A stretch of DNA of 64,000 nucleotides from Dolichospermum compactum NIES-806 (GCF_002368115.1 NZ_AP018316.1:2947384-3011383), one strand, 5' to 3'; counted from the stretch's first letter, positions 1-10,393 are shown. The notes: a model not told the origin generated them from the sequence alone. Numbers and translations: made by a program.

Positions 1-60
1 GACGCATCATTGAGTCTTAAATGCCGAGACCGTGGACGCAAACGAACTTAACAAATTTTG

Positions 61-1101
<1,041 letters not shown>

Positions 1102-1127
1102 AGGCAATGGTGACATCTGCTGGTTGG

Positions 1128-1141
1128 AGTAGTTAACTACT
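1128..1141. promoter_or_regulatory. Perfect 14-base palindrome upstream of sir
   Basis: AGTAGTTAACTACT is a perfect dyad about 160 bases before the sir start, in the only non-coding stretch between the HTH gene and sir. It could be an operator for a dimeric regulator. It lacks the NtcA spacing GTA-N8-TAC, and I know of no regulator that binds it. Confidence 0.25.
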
Positions 1142-1300
1142 CTGACCCCTCCTTGATCCAGGTGTCCTCTGACCATGTTAAAATTAGAATAATATTCATA
1201 ATTCCGACCGATTTTAAGTAGTTTATTAAGCCAACTAGGTGCTATTAATTGCTTAATTTCAATTTTGTCTACCGCTTTATTCAGAAACGTATCTACCGTA

Positions 1301-3214
1301 ATGGTTAACACTGCTGCTTCTCCTGCAACTAATCGTAAGCCTTCTAAAGTCGAAGGTATCAAAGAAAATAGTAATTTTTTACGTGAACCTGTAGCAACGG
1401 AAATCCTCCAAGACACTACCCATTTTAGTGAAGACGCAATTCAGATTCTTAAGTTTCACGGTTCTTATCAACAGGATAACCGTGATAACCGGGTTAAGGG
1501 TCAGGAAAAAGATTATCAAATGATGTTGCGGACAAAAAATCCCGGCGGGTTAGTACCCCCTGACCTATATTTGGCTTTGGATAAATTGGCTGATGAATAT
1601 GGTAATCATACCCTCAGAGCTACTACTCGCCAAGGCTTTCAACTACATGGTATCCTAAAAAAGAACCTGAAGGCGGCGATCGCTACAATTGTCGAAAATC
1701 TCGGTTCAACTTTGGGCGCTTGTGGTGATATTAACCGCAACGTCATGGCACCTCCTGCCCCCTTTAAAAATCGCTCAGAATATCAGTATGCTTGGGAATA
1801 TGCCCAAAATATCGCTGATTTACTCTCTCCCCAAACCGGCGCTTATTACGAAATTTGGTTAGACGGGGAAAAAGCCGTTAGCGCCGAAGAACATCCAGAT
1901 GTCAAAGCAGCCCGACAAACCAATGGTAATGGCACTATTCTTCATGATTCCGTAGAACCTATCTATGGAACTCACTATATGCCCCGCAAATTTAAAATTT
2001 GCGTCACAGTTCCGGGAGATAATTCTGTTGATTTATATTCCCAAGATTTGACTTTGGTAGTGATTACCAATAAAAAAGGCGCATTAGCAGGATTTAATAT
2101 TTTTGCTGGTGGTGGTTTGGGGAGAACTCATAATAAAGAAGAAACCTTTGCCAGAACCGCTGACCCCATTGGCTATGTAGCCAAGGCTGATGTATATAAT
2201 CTTGTAAAAGCCATAGTTGCGACACAACGAGATTATGGCGATCGCACCGACAGACGACACGCGAGATTAAAATACTTAATTAATGATTGGGGTGTAGATA
2301 AATTCCGTACTAAGGTAGAAGAATACCTTGGTAAACCCCTTGAACCATTTAAACCCCTGATTCAGTTTAAATATAAGGACTTTTTGGGCTGGAATGAACA
2401 AGGCGATAGTAAACTCTTTTTAGGTATTTCCATTGATAATGGGCGTGTCAAAGATAACGGCAATTTTAAACTTAAAACCGCTTTGCGGACAATTGTTGAG
2501 CAATTTAACCTGCCAATTCGCCTCACAGGTAATCAAAACCTACTATTTTACGACATCGCACCAGAAAATAAAGCAGCCATTCAAGAGATTCTGGATAACT
2601 GCGGCGTTGTTGCTGACCCTGATCAAATAGCATCACTAACACGATATGCTATGGCTTGTCCAGCCTTGCCTACTTGCGGTCTAGCCATCACAGAATCAGA
2701 ACGAGCCATTCCTGGAATTTTAGAGAGAATCAGGGCTTTATTGGATAAAGTAGGTTTACAAAATCAACATTTTGTGGTAAGGATGACTGGTTGCCCTAAC
2801 GGTTGCGCTCGTCCTTATATGGCAGAATTGGGTTTAGTGGGTAGTGCGCCAGAATCCTATCAAGTTTGGTTGGGTGGTTCACCACATCAAACCCGATTAG
2901 CACAACCTTTTGCAGAAAAACTGCACCATGATGATATTGAAAGTTTTCTAGAACCGATTTTTGTCTTCTTTAAAAAGTCCCGCACACCAAAAGAAAGTTT
3001 TGGGGATTTTTGCGACAGATTGGGTTTTGATGCGATTCGGGAATTTGTGGCTGAATACACCCCAGGAGACCCTACCAGTAGTGGTAAATCCCGTCACCGT
3101 GTCAGTCTGCGGGATGATTTTTACGCTCAACTCAAGGAAACGGCGGAAAAACAAGAACGACCGATGACTGATTTGGTACATGAGGCTTTGGAGAAGTATT
3201 TCCAAACTCTGTAA
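1301..3214 (+). CDS. sir: Ferredoxin-sulfite reductase with a C-terminal ribbon-helix-helix-like tail
   Basis: Reduces sulfite to sulfide with six electrons from ferredoxin, using coupled siroheme and [4Fe-4S] centres in assimilatory sulfur metabolism. The cluster and siroheme cysteines are present in the pattern CX5C-Xn-CX3C at C453, C459, C498 and C502 (CPALPTC and CPNGC), and the two duplicated nitrite/sulfite reductase halves are complete. ATG at 1301 (MVNTAASPATN) is preferred because the upstream in-frame TTG at 1265 only adds 12 unsupported residues. After the reductase fold, the last 40 residues (HRVSLRDDFYAQLKETAEKQ, then ERPMTDLVHEALEKYFQ) read like a CopG-type ribbon-helix-helix DNA-binding domain. 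The protein is 637 residues, similar in size to other cyanobacterial enzymes. It appears monocistronic. Confidence 0.95.
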   Translation: MVNTAASPATNRKPSKVEGIKENSNFLREPVATEILQDTTHFSEDAIQILKFHGSYQQDNRDNRVKGQEKDYQMMLRTKNPGGLVPPDLYLALDKLADEYGNHTLRATTRQGFQLHGILKKNLKAAIATIVENLGSTLGACGDINRNVMAPPAPFKNRSEYQYAWEYAQNIADLLSPQTGAYYEIWLDGEKAVSAEEHPDVKAARQTNGNGTILHDSVEPIYGTHYMPRKFKICVTVPGDNSVDLYSQDLTLVVITNKKGALAGFNIFAGGGLGRTHNKEETFARTADPIGYVAKADVYNLVKAIVATQRDYGDRTDRRHARLKYLINDWGVDKFRTKVEEYLGKPLEPFKPLIQFKYKDFLGWNEQGDSKLFLGISIDNGRVKDNGNFKLKTALRTIVEQFNLPIRLTGNQNLLFYDIAPENKAAIQEILDNCGVVADPDQIASLTRYAMACPALPTCGLAITESERAIPGILERIRALLDKVGLQNQHFVVRMTGCPNGCARPYMAELGLVGSAPESYQVWLGGSPHQTRLAQPFAEKLHHDDIESFLEPIFVFFKKSRTPKESFGDFCDRLGFDAIREFVAEYTPGDPTSSGKSRHRVSLRDDFYAQLKETAEKQERPMTDLVHEALEKYFQTL

Positions 3215-3251
3215 AAATATAGCAATTCTAGTTGAGTTGAAAACTTATCGG

Positions 3252-3418
3252 TAAGAGATTGTTTGAAAAGTATCAGATAAAACCCATAATCTGCAAAAAC
3301 CTAACCCCCTGCCCCCCTTCCCTACCAGGGAATGGGGTTTTCAAACCCACATTCCGCGTCGGGGAGAGGTTTGGAGAGGGGTCAATTTATACTTCAAAAC
3401 TTTTCAAACATCCTCTAA
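3252..3418. mobile_element. MITE family B, copy 1
   Basis: A non-coding element of about 165 bases. Its ends are inverted repeats (GAGATTGTTTGAAAAGT on the left; the right end reads back as GAGGATGTTTGAAAAGT) flanked by TAA on both sides, which could be a target duplication. The interior carries G/C-rich hairpins built on GGGGAGAGGTTTGGAGAGG. A second copy lies at 53934-54100 with the same ends and core. No transposase is encoded, so this is a miniature element that must be moved by another enzyme. Confidence 0.75.
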
Positions 3419-4075
3419 GGGAAGGGAATAGGAAACAGGGAGAGGAATTTTCTTTATTCTTCTTCCTCCTGACTCCTTCTTTCCGACTCCTATATCAATT
3501 GTTTGACAATCTCGTAACCACAGTTTAACACCTTGAGCGATCGCACTATTACTACTATCCCTGGGTGGTGCAATCGGTGGTTTGACTGGATAACTACTAG
3601 TTTGGGAAAACATCATTACCACAGTCCAGCCAATATTAGTTTTTGTCAGAAATAGGCGATGGAATTCTTGTAATTCTACAGCTTTTTTATGAATATATTT
3701 CCGTTCTAATGTAGTAAAAAAAACCTGTCTTACACCCTCCGCATTATACTTGTCTCCATTATCAATACCTGGATTTAATGGTAAAGATTTAAACTCTGGT
3801 TGACCAGCAGCCAATATATAAGAAAAAGTATCAACACTCCGTTTCATACGACGAGAACGTTGAATCACCCGGTTAGTATAGCTAGGTAAATCTAGCATCA
3901 TATGAGTTGTTAAAGTTTCCAGACTTTGCTCATAACAGGAATTACTAATTTCGGGATTTACAGGTTGAGAAGGAATATTTTTAGCAATTACTGGGTAGTG
4001 AAAATAGCTACAGATTATCAACCACGAAAACCACAAAGCAGTGGAGAAATATACCTTTTTTTGAGGGTTTAGCAT
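3404..4075 (-). CDS. Hypothetical exported protein
   Basis: A protein of 223 residues that I do not recognise. A hydrophobic segment after a short basic N-terminus (residues 8-31, KVYFSTALWFSWLIICSYFH then PVIA) looks like a signal peptide or membrane anchor, so the rest probably lies outside the cytoplasm. The body has two conserved-looking cysteines and no catalytic motif. The last residues, LEDV and the stop, are read from the terminal repeat of the adjacent MITE. The basic tail after about residue 195 is therefore probably a recent extension, and the ancestral protein was likely shorter. Confidence 0.5.
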   Translation of the reverse strand: MLNPQKKVYFSTALWFSWLIICSYFHYPVIAKNIPSQPVNPEISNSCYEQSLETLTTHMMLDLPSYTNRVIQRSRRMKRSVDTFSYILAAGQPEFKSLPLNPGIDNGDKYNAEGVRQVFFTTLERKYIHKKAVELQEFHRLFLTKTNIGWTVVMMFSQTSSYPVKPPIAPPRDSSNSAIAQGVKLWLRDCQTIDIGVGKKESGGRRIKKIPLPVSYSLPLEDV

Positions 4076-4213
4076 TGCTCATTAGTGTCAAATGAAAGTA
4101 AAACCTATATCCCGCAAAGAACTCAAGTTTCTTGCTAATAGCGAAAGTTGTCTTTTGATGACTAAATACTTGGAAAATTTATTAATCCGTTTTAACGCAC
4201 TTGACTTATGAGA

Positions 4214-4231
4214 CAGGGAATTTATTCCCTG
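4214..4231. terminator. Hairpin downstream of pyrF
   Basis: CAGGGAATTTATTCCCTG is a perfect inverted repeat about 35 bases past the pyrF stop on the minus strand. It has no strong T-tract, so it is only a possible terminator. Confidence 0.35.
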
Positions 4232-4264
4232 GCGTGTCTAAACCCCTACAGACTCCTTCGTTCA

Positions 4265-4978
4265 TCACACTGTTTTTAACTCCTCTACAATCTGATTCCA
4301 GGCTAATTCAGGAACAGCCGCCGCCGTAATGGGACGACCGATAACTAGATAATCTGCACCGGCTGTGATAGCTTGGGAGGGAGTGAGCGATCGCTTTTGA
4401 TCTCCTTTTTCAGCCCATGTCGGCCGCACCCCTGGACAAACCAGTAAAAAGTCTTTTTCACAACTTGTTCTTAATTGTTGCACCTCTTGGGGAGAACAAA
4501 CTACCCCATTTAAACCACAATTTTGAGCCAACAACGCCATTTCTAAAGTAAATTCTGGCAATTCTAAAGGAATTTTCAAATCAAACGCCAATTGTCGCGC
4601 CGAAATACTGGTTAACAACGTAATAGCGATTAACTTCGGTGGTTTTGTCCCCGCTTTTTCCGCCCCAATTTGTACTGCTTCCGCCGCTGCTTTTAGAGCA
4701 TCTTTACCACAAGTTGCGTGAATTGTCAATAAATCCACTCCATAACCAGCAGCAGCCCGACAAGCACCAGCGATAGTATTGGGGATATCGTGAAATTTCA
4801 AATCGAGGAAAATCCGCTTTTCTTGAGATTTAAGGATTTCCAGAATCTTGGGACCAGTGCTAGTAAACAACTCCAAACCAACTTTCCAGAAAGTGACTTG
4901 AGGAAGTTTATCAACAAGAGCGATCGCACTCTCTAAATCTGGTACATCTAAAGCAACAATAATTTTATCAGCATTCAT
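4265..4978 (-). CDS. pyrF: Orotidine 5'-phosphate decarboxylase
   Basis: Converts OMP to UMP, the last step of de novo pyrimidine synthesis. The 237-residue length is normal. The signature DLKFHDIPNT (about residues 59-68) holds the catalytic Lys and Asp residues, an upstream Asp follows MNADKIIVALDVPD, and the phosphate-binding GADYLVIGRPI segment is near the C-terminus. The ATG start opens directly into the first beta strand. The gene stands alone, with a large AT-rich intergenic region upstream. Confidence 0.95.
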   Translation of the reverse strand: MNADKIIVALDVPDLESAIALVDKLPQVTFWKVGLELFTSTGPKILEILKSQEKRIFLDLKFHDIPNTIAGACRAAAGYGVDLLTIHATCGKDALKAAAEAVQIGAEKAGTKPPKLIAITLLTSISARQLAFDLKIPLELPEFTLEMALLAQNCGLNGVVCSPQEVQQLRTSCEKDFLLVCPGVRPTWAEKGDQKRSLTPSQAITAGADYLVIGRPITAAAVPELAWNQIVEELKTV

Positions 4979-5613
4979 AATTTTTATTATTACTTATAAT
5001 ATATTATTCAACTTATTATACTCCAATATTGATGTTTATTATCGCTACTTTTCACTAGGTTAGAAAAATGATTATGTATTCATACAATTAAATTTGCTCA
5101 ATCACATATTTAAGTTTTTAATAAAATATAAATGCTATATAATACAATACAGCAAAAATTTAGCTTTTAAACTCGTTTGTTCCTAATTCATAAGTGGAAA
5201 TTATTAATATTTAAAAAATAGTTTAAATATTAATATTGGAGAAAAATTAACAGAAATTAATATTTATATTTTCTTAATATTTAATTGAGAATTATTTCTA
5301 TTTATCAACGATCTTGCAATAGTTTCAGCGATTTGGTAAAATTTCATAATCTAGGCTTAGTATGTAAATTTTCTAAAATTGTAGGAAGTAGAATCTGGAA
5401 ATCCTTTATTTATAGCTGTTTGAGAAATAGGGAAAGTGACAATAGGGAAAATATTAGTCAGTGATAGAGAGTTTTTTGGAGAACTTTAAAAATAAATTGA
5501 TGTAGTTTTGTAAAGCAAAGTCAAGGTAGGTTGACAAAATAGACAGTTTACGATATGGGAATCAGCAAAGATATCATTCTATTCCAGATACAAAAAGATG
5601 GAAATAAAGATAT
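4979..5613. other. AT-rich intergenic region with no gene seen
   Basis: Very AT-rich sequence upstream of pyrF with no open frame of credible composition and no RNA gene I recognise. It presumably contains the pyrF promoter near 4980-5060, but no clear -35/-10 pair can be called. Confidence 0.5.
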
Positions 5614-5815
5614 TAGGATTTACGCATTGATAAGATTCCCCAAATATGTAACGTGAATTTTATCCCTTGTAGGGTGCGTCAGACACGATATTTTGACAAA
5701 AAAACAGATTTCCTCTATCTGACGCACCCTACTCAATAAGTTATTCCCAAAGCCGAAAACGACGCAATTTCGTTCATTCATATCATGGCAAGTTAGTGAG
5801 CGTGCGTAAGTCCTA
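5614..5815. mobile_element. MITE family A, long form
   Basis: A 200-base element bounded by TAGGATTTACGCA on the left and TGCGTAAGTCCTA on the right. It contains an internal inverted pair built on TAGGGTGCGTCAGA. Related copies are at 10394, 21497, 34612, 45727, 56397 (truncated) and 63950 (cut by the window edge). It does not encode a transposase; the 71-codon open frame across it is fortuitous. Confidence 0.8.
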
Positions 5816-5924
5816 GATATTAAAATTATGCTCATATAATATTTTTTGTAAAATTATTATATACTTAGTGATTTCAGTGTTATATATATAATAGTAAAAT
5901 TTGTGCTAAAAGGATGTTCAAAAA

Positions 5925-6190
5925 TGCTCGGATGGTTGTTTGGGGGTGTAGTTAAAAAGTAAGTTTGGTTTTAGTATCCAAAAACAAATTCTTCAAAATC
6001 ATCAACAGTTTACAGCTAGATGTGGTTGGATAGAAAATCTTACTAAGAATGAATTGATAAAATACGACGATTATAATTTTACTGTAGATGCAAATAGAGG
6101 ACATCTTCCCTCAACACCTCGAATAGTCGGGTTAGGTTTAAGAAATACTAATGAAATTACCCACCGATTAAATATTTTTTACTCAAGATA
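5925..6190 (+). pseudogene. Possible gene remnant of unknown family
   Basis: An ATG at 5925 gives MLGWLFGGVVKK and then a stop. Shortly after, another frame encodes a plausible protein-like stretch (FGFSIQKQILQNHQQF, then CGWIENLTKNELIKYDD and VDANRGHLPSTPRIVGLGLR) before it breaks. The composition suggests a decayed coding sequence. I cannot assign a family. Confidence 0.3.
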
Positions 6191-6254
6191 TTAATGGTTC
6201 TTCAGTACCTAATATGCTAATAAATTAGCATAAAAATTTTAAATAAGACGATGA

Positions 6255-6335
6255 CAATATTATAACAGCCGTCAGTGGTCAGTGTTTTATTTTAAGCTGA
6301 TAGCTGACTGCTGATAGCTGACGGCTGATTGCTGA
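6255..6335. repeat. Heptanucleotide repeat array
   Basis: Degenerate copies of GCTGATA/GCTGACT follow one another immediately downstream of tyrS. This is the short tandem heptamer type seen in Nostocales. Related GTCAGTT arrays occur at 9632, 24290, 25285 and 41256. Confidence 0.7.
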
Positions 6336-6338
6336 TAG

Positions 6339-7535
6339 CTACTTTACCAACCGCACAAAATTCTTCTTACCCACCTGTAACACCTGATCATATAAATCAT
6401 CAGGTGTAGAAAAACTTAAATCCGCATCAGCAATCTTATCACCATTTATCCTCACTCCACCCTCCTGAATTTTCCGTTTACCTTCGGCTGTACTTTTACA
6501 TAAACCAGTAGCACCGAGAATATAGGCTAATTTAACAGGAAATTGGGGAATAGCGCCCAGAGAAAATTCAGGTAATGCTCCTTCCTTACCACCGCTTTTC
6601 GCAGCTTCCTTCGCCTCATTAGCCACCTGTTCACCGTGATACTGACGGACAATTTCCCAGGCTAAAAATTCTTGGGCGTGACGTGGGTTTTCTGGCAAAC
6701 TATCCAAAGGTAAATCCGTCAGCAATTCAAAATACTGTGGCAGTAAATTATCTGGCACACCTTGAAGTTTTTGATACTTTTGGGAAGGATGTTCTCCTAA
6801 ACCCACATAATTACTTAAAGACTTAGACATTTTTTGCACACCATCAGTCCCAATCAAAATTGGTAACAATACCCCAAATTGAGGCTTGAGAGCAAAATGG
6901 CGCTGTATATCTCGTCCCACAGCGATGTTAAATTTTTGATCAGTTCCTCCCAATTCCACATCAGCCTCCACAGCCACAGAATCATAACCTTGCATCAGTG
7001 GATACAGGAACTCATGGAGAAAAATGGGACTCTCTTGTTTATAACGTTCCGCAAAACCCTCCTTGGCTAACATCTGCCCTACAGTCATAGTTGAAAGTAA
7101 CTCCAAAGTTTTTCCCAAATCTAGACGAGAAAGCCATTCTGAGTTATAACGTACTTCTAACCGACCGGGAGTATCAAAATCTAAAATAGGACGTACTTGG
7201 TCAAGATAAGTTTGGGCATTTTGTGCTACTTGTGCTTCCGTAAGCTGACGACGTACCTCAGATTTACCAGTAGGATCACCAATCCGTGCCGTAAAATCAC
7301 CAATAATCAGAACTGCTGTGTGACCAGCATCTTGAAACGCCCGCAACTTCCGTACAGGTATGCTGTGACCAAAATGAATATCTGCTCCCGTAGGGTCAAT
7401 ACCCAGTTTAATTCTTAAAGGACGGTCAGAATTGAGTAATCGCTTTTCCAAACTTTCCGTATCATTATCACCAACATGGGGTTGCGGAAAAATTTCTGCC
7501 ACACCACGATGCAACCAAGAGCAATTTTGCGTCAT
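6339..7535 (-). CDS. tyrS: Tyrosyl-tRNA synthetase
   Basis: Charges tRNA-Tyr with tyrosine. The class I signatures are present: the HIGH-like motif in DPTGADIHFGH (about residues 45-55) and the KMSKS loop in VQKMSKSLSNYVG (about 235-247). An S4 RNA-binding domain occupies the C-terminus (KRKIQEGGVRINGDKI). The ATG at 7535 (MTQNCSWLHRGVAEIFP) gives a 398-residue protein that begins at the usual family start. The in-frame ATG 60 bases upstream adds an unconserved peptide. It is transcribed away from the penicillin-binding protein gene. Confidence 0.95.
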   Translation of the reverse strand: MTQNCSWLHRGVAEIFPQPHVGDNDTESLEKRLLNSDRPLRIKLGIDPTGADIHFGHSIPVRKLRAFQDAGHTAVLIIGDFTARIGDPTGKSEVRRQLTEAQVAQNAQTYLDQVRPILDFDTPGRLEVRYNSEWLSRLDLGKTLELLSTMTVGQMLAKEGFAERYKQESPIFLHEFLYPLMQGYDSVAVEADVELGGTDQKFNIAVGRDIQRHFALKPQFGVLLPILIGTDGVQKMSKSLSNYVGLGEHPSQKYQKLQGVPDNLLPQYFELLTDLPLDSLPENPRHAQEFLAWEIVRQYHGEQVANEAKEAAKSGGKEGALPEFSLGAIPQFPVKLAYILGATGLCKSTAEGKRKIQEGGVRINGDKIADADLSFSTPDDLYDQVLQVGKKNFVRLVK

Positions 7536-7708
7536 ACTAAGAAATTCGCTATTAACTATACTTTCCACGCTAAAAGTTAAGTTTGTTATGTTCACAAACC
7601 AATTATCTGTCCTTTCTCCTGCCAGATTACTATAATTGCAAAAAATTAACTGCCTTTTTCCATTTAATGAATTACATTTAAATTTACAAGTGAGGAAGTG
7701 AGATCGCC

Positions 7709-9631
7709 GTGTCGTCTAGGACTTTTGCAAACAAACAACCACAAGAGCAGGCTTCATCTGGATTTGAGTTCTTTAAGGGAGTAGGTCAGATAACTGGCGG
7801 TACTTTGCTGTCCATAACACTCCTAACAAGCTCTATTGTTGCGGGAACACTAGTAGGTTTAGCCATTAGTTTCCGTAATTTACCAGATGTTAGACAAATA
7901 AAAAACTTTTTCCCCTCGGAAACAACTTACATATACGATATAAAAGGCAAACTTTTAACCAGTATTCACGGAGAAGCTAACCGAGAAGTAGTACCACTAA
8001 ATAAAGTTTCCCCCAATTTAAAACGCGCAGTTTTGGCTAGTGAAGATGGTCACTTTTATGATCATCATGGGATTAACCCCACTGGTGTTGGTCGTGCTGT
8101 CATCGTTAACATGGTCGCAGGTGGAGTCAAAGAAGGTGGCTCTACTATCACCATGCAATTAGTTAAAAACCTATTTTTATCTCAAAAACGGGCTTTTACG
8201 CGGAAATTGGCAGAGGCCGTCCTAGCAATTCGTTTAGAGCAAATCCTCAGTAAAGACGAAATTCTAGAAATGTACCTCAATCAAGTTTATTGGGGTCATA
8301 ACAATTACGGTGTGCAAACAGCAGCCCGCAGTTATTTTAATAAATCAGCAGAATATTTAACTTTGGGTGAATCAGCTATGATGGCGGGTTTAATTCAAGC
8401 ACCAGAAGAGTTTAGCCCTTTTGCGAGTATGAAACTTGCCAAACAGAAACAAAAAGAAGTTCTGGGGCGGATGGTAGAGTTAAATTGGATCACCAAAAAA
8501 GAATATGATGATGCCCTGAAACAACCAATTAAACTGGGTAAGATCAGGTCTTTTCAGGGTAGTGCCTCACCTTACATCACCAATACTGTAGCTCAAGAGC
8601 TGGCGAAAAAATTTGGTCGTGATTCCTTGCTTAAAGGCGGAATGCGAGTCCAAACAACTGTTGATGCTAAATTCCAAACAATGGCTGAAGAAACCGTCAA
8701 AGAATGGCACGAAAAGCTTCAGTCCCAAGGGTTATCTAAGAATCAAATGGCTTTAGTGTCAATTGATCCTCGTACTCATTTTGTGAAAGCCCTTGTCGGT
8801 GGTGTAGATTATAAAAGAAGTGAATTTAACCGAGCCACCCAAGCCCAACGCCAACCAGGTTCGGCTTTCAAACCTTTTGTTTATTATGCCGCCTTTGCTA
8901 CTGGTAAATATACACCTGATACCACAGTCATAGATGCTCCAGTTAGTTATCAAGATGGTAATGGTCGGTACTACCCAAAAAACTACGATGGTAGTTTCGC
9001 TGGAGCGATGTCAATTCGCACAGCCCTTGCCCAGTCTCGCAACATTCCGGTGATTAAACTTGGTAAAACGGTGGGGATGAATAAAGTCATTGAAACCTGT
9101 CGGACTTTGGGCATTATGAGTCCAATGGAACCAGTTACTTCTCTACCTTTGGGAGCTATTGGTGTTACTCCCTTAGAAATGACTAGCGCTTATGCTACAT
9201 TGGCTAATTATGGTTGGCAGTCACCACCCACAGTAATTGTTCGCATTACCGATAGTGCTGGTAATGTGATTCTCGATAATACACCCAAACCAAAACAAGT
9301 TTTAGATCCTTGGGCTTCAGCAGCTACTATTGATATTATGACTTCAGTAATGACTGAAGGTACAGGTAAAAATGCTGCAATAGGTCGTCCTGCTGCTGGT
9401 AAGACAGGAACTACATCCTCAGAAAAGGATATTTGGTTTATCGGTACTGTACCGCAGTTAACTACTGCTGTGTGGGTAGGGAGAGACGATAGCAAACAAC
9501 TGGCACGTGGAGCAACTGGTGGGGTCATGGTAGCCCCTATATGGCGGGACTTTATGACAAAAGCGCTTAAGGATGTACCTGTAGAAAAGTTTAAGTCTAC
9601 TTCTCAGTTTCCACGTCCTAAGTCAAATTAA
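7709..9631 (+). CDS. Class A penicillin-binding protein (PBP1A type)
   Basis: Bifunctional peptidoglycan synthase anchored in the inner membrane by one N-terminal helix (about residues 25-55). The glycosyltransferase domain (GT51) shows catalytic Glu in EDGHFYDHHG (E112) and EGGSTITMQLVKNLFL. The transpeptidase domain has SAFK with nucleophile S385, SRN (the SxN motif) and KTG starting at K565. The length of 640 residues fits a short cyanobacterial class A enzyme. GTG at 7709 is preceded by GAGGAAGTGAG, a reasonable ribosome binding site. It converges with the DUF1825 gene downstream. Confidence 0.93.
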   Translation: MSSRTFANKQPQEQASSGFEFFKGVGQITGGTLLSITLLTSSIVAGTLVGLAISFRNLPDVRQIKNFFPSETTYIYDIKGKLLTSIHGEANREVVPLNKVSPNLKRAVLASEDGHFYDHHGINPTGVGRAVIVNMVAGGVKEGGSTITMQLVKNLFLSQKRAFTRKLAEAVLAIRLEQILSKDEILEMYLNQVYWGHNNYGVQTAARSYFNKSAEYLTLGESAMMAGLIQAPEEFSPFASMKLAKQKQKEVLGRMVELNWITKKEYDDALKQPIKLGKIRSFQGSASPYITNTVAQELAKKFGRDSLLKGGMRVQTTVDAKFQTMAEETVKEWHEKLQSQGLSKNQMALVSIDPRTHFVKALVGGVDYKRSEFNRATQAQRQPGSAFKPFVYYAAFATGKYTPDTTVIDAPVSYQDGNGRYYPKNYDGSFAGAMSIRTALAQSRNIPVIKLGKTVGMNKVIETCRTLGIMSPMEPVTSLPLGAIGVTPLEMTSAYATLANYGWQSPPTVIVRITDSAGNVILDNTPKPKQVLDPWASAATIDIMTSVMTEGTGKNAAIGRPAAGKTGTTSSEKDIWFIGTVPQLTTAVWVGRDDSKQLARGATGGVMVAPIWRDFMTKALKDVPVEKFKSTSQFPRPKSN

Positions 9632-9690
9632 TTGGTCAGTTGTTAGTTGTTAGCTGTCAGTTGTCAGTGGGAGAAAAAATCTTCCCACTG
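9632..9690. terminator. Heptamer repeats ending in a convergent terminator hairpin
   Basis: GTCAGTT/GTTAGTT heptamers follow the penicillin-binding protein stop. At 9665-9690 a stem of CAGTGGGA pairs with TCCCACTG around an A-rich loop. It sits between convergent genes and could end transcription on both strands. Confidence 0.5.
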
Positions 9691-9713
9691 TCTTCCCTGT
9701 TCCCTGTTCCCTG

Positions 9714-10037
9714 TCATTTTGTTTTTTCCAATTCCGCTTTCATCCTTTCTAAGGTCACGTTCATTTGCTCAAACATTTGTTGTGGAGTTACGCCAAACTG
9801 ACCTAGTTGAGTTTTTAGTTGCTGTATGGTCATTTGCGCCATGAAATCCTCTGATAGCTCGAAACGCTTCATGAAGACGCGATATCTATCCATCATGGAT
9901 TCCATTTGCTCAATAAACAGCTTCTTGCCCTCGCGGTCAAATTTGCCGTAGCTGTTGCCAAGTTGAATCAGTGCTTGATAGTCTTCAAACAATTCCTTGG
10001 CTTCGTGCTGCACTATTTCCGAGTCGAAGAATCCCAT
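9714..10037 (-). CDS. DUF1825 family cyanobacterial protein
   Basis: A small protein of 107 residues, wholly helical in appearance (MGFFDSEIVQHEAKELFEDY then QALIQLGNSYGKFDREGKKL). It matches the DUF1825 family as I remember it, which is conserved in cyanobacteria and has no established function. The ATG at 10037 is chosen because the conserved sequence begins there and the 48 residues upstream in frame read as non-coding. The C-terminal half (QMTIQQLKTQLGQFGVTPQQ, then MFEQMNVTLERMKAELEKTK) is probably a coiled coil. Confidence 0.8.
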   Translation of the reverse strand: MGFFDSEIVQHEAKELFEDYQALIQLGNSYGKFDREGKKLFIEQMESMMDRYRVFMKRFELSEDFMAQMTIQQLKTQLGQFGVTPQQMFEQMNVTLERMKAELEKTK

Positions 10038-10393
10038 TTTGCTTTTCTTTAACTGAATGCTATTACTTGAGTAGCTCCGAATTTTGCCTCTATGTCTTAA
10101 TTCTAGTGTAGAAGATTCATCTGGGGAAACTACTTCGGTTAAGTTAGGGGTTTTTACCGGAATTTCACTACTTGACTTCAAGTATAGAGTTAGGTGGAAT
10201 TTTAATAAAGTTTCTGTGATAAAAACTTACTTAATAAAGAAGCAATACCCAAAGCTTTTGACATTGCTCAGTAGGGATTTAGCTTGTTGGTGTGATAGGT
10301 AGACTATATTTAATGCGCTTAAATACTGTATTACTTAGCAAGATTGATGCAGTGAATAATACTGAGTAGATGAATATGATGTAACTATGTCTT

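Noticed and set aside
1265..1300. TTG start adding 12 residues to sulfite reductase
   Set aside because: The ATG at 1301 starts the conserved sequence; the extension has no support.
5620..5835. Minus-strand 71-codon open frame
   Set aside because: It lies across a MITE with inverted repeats and has no protein-like composition.
9208..9528. Minus-strand 106-codon open frame opposite the penicillin-binding protein
   Set aside because: It lies antisense to the conserved transpeptidase motifs of a clear gene.
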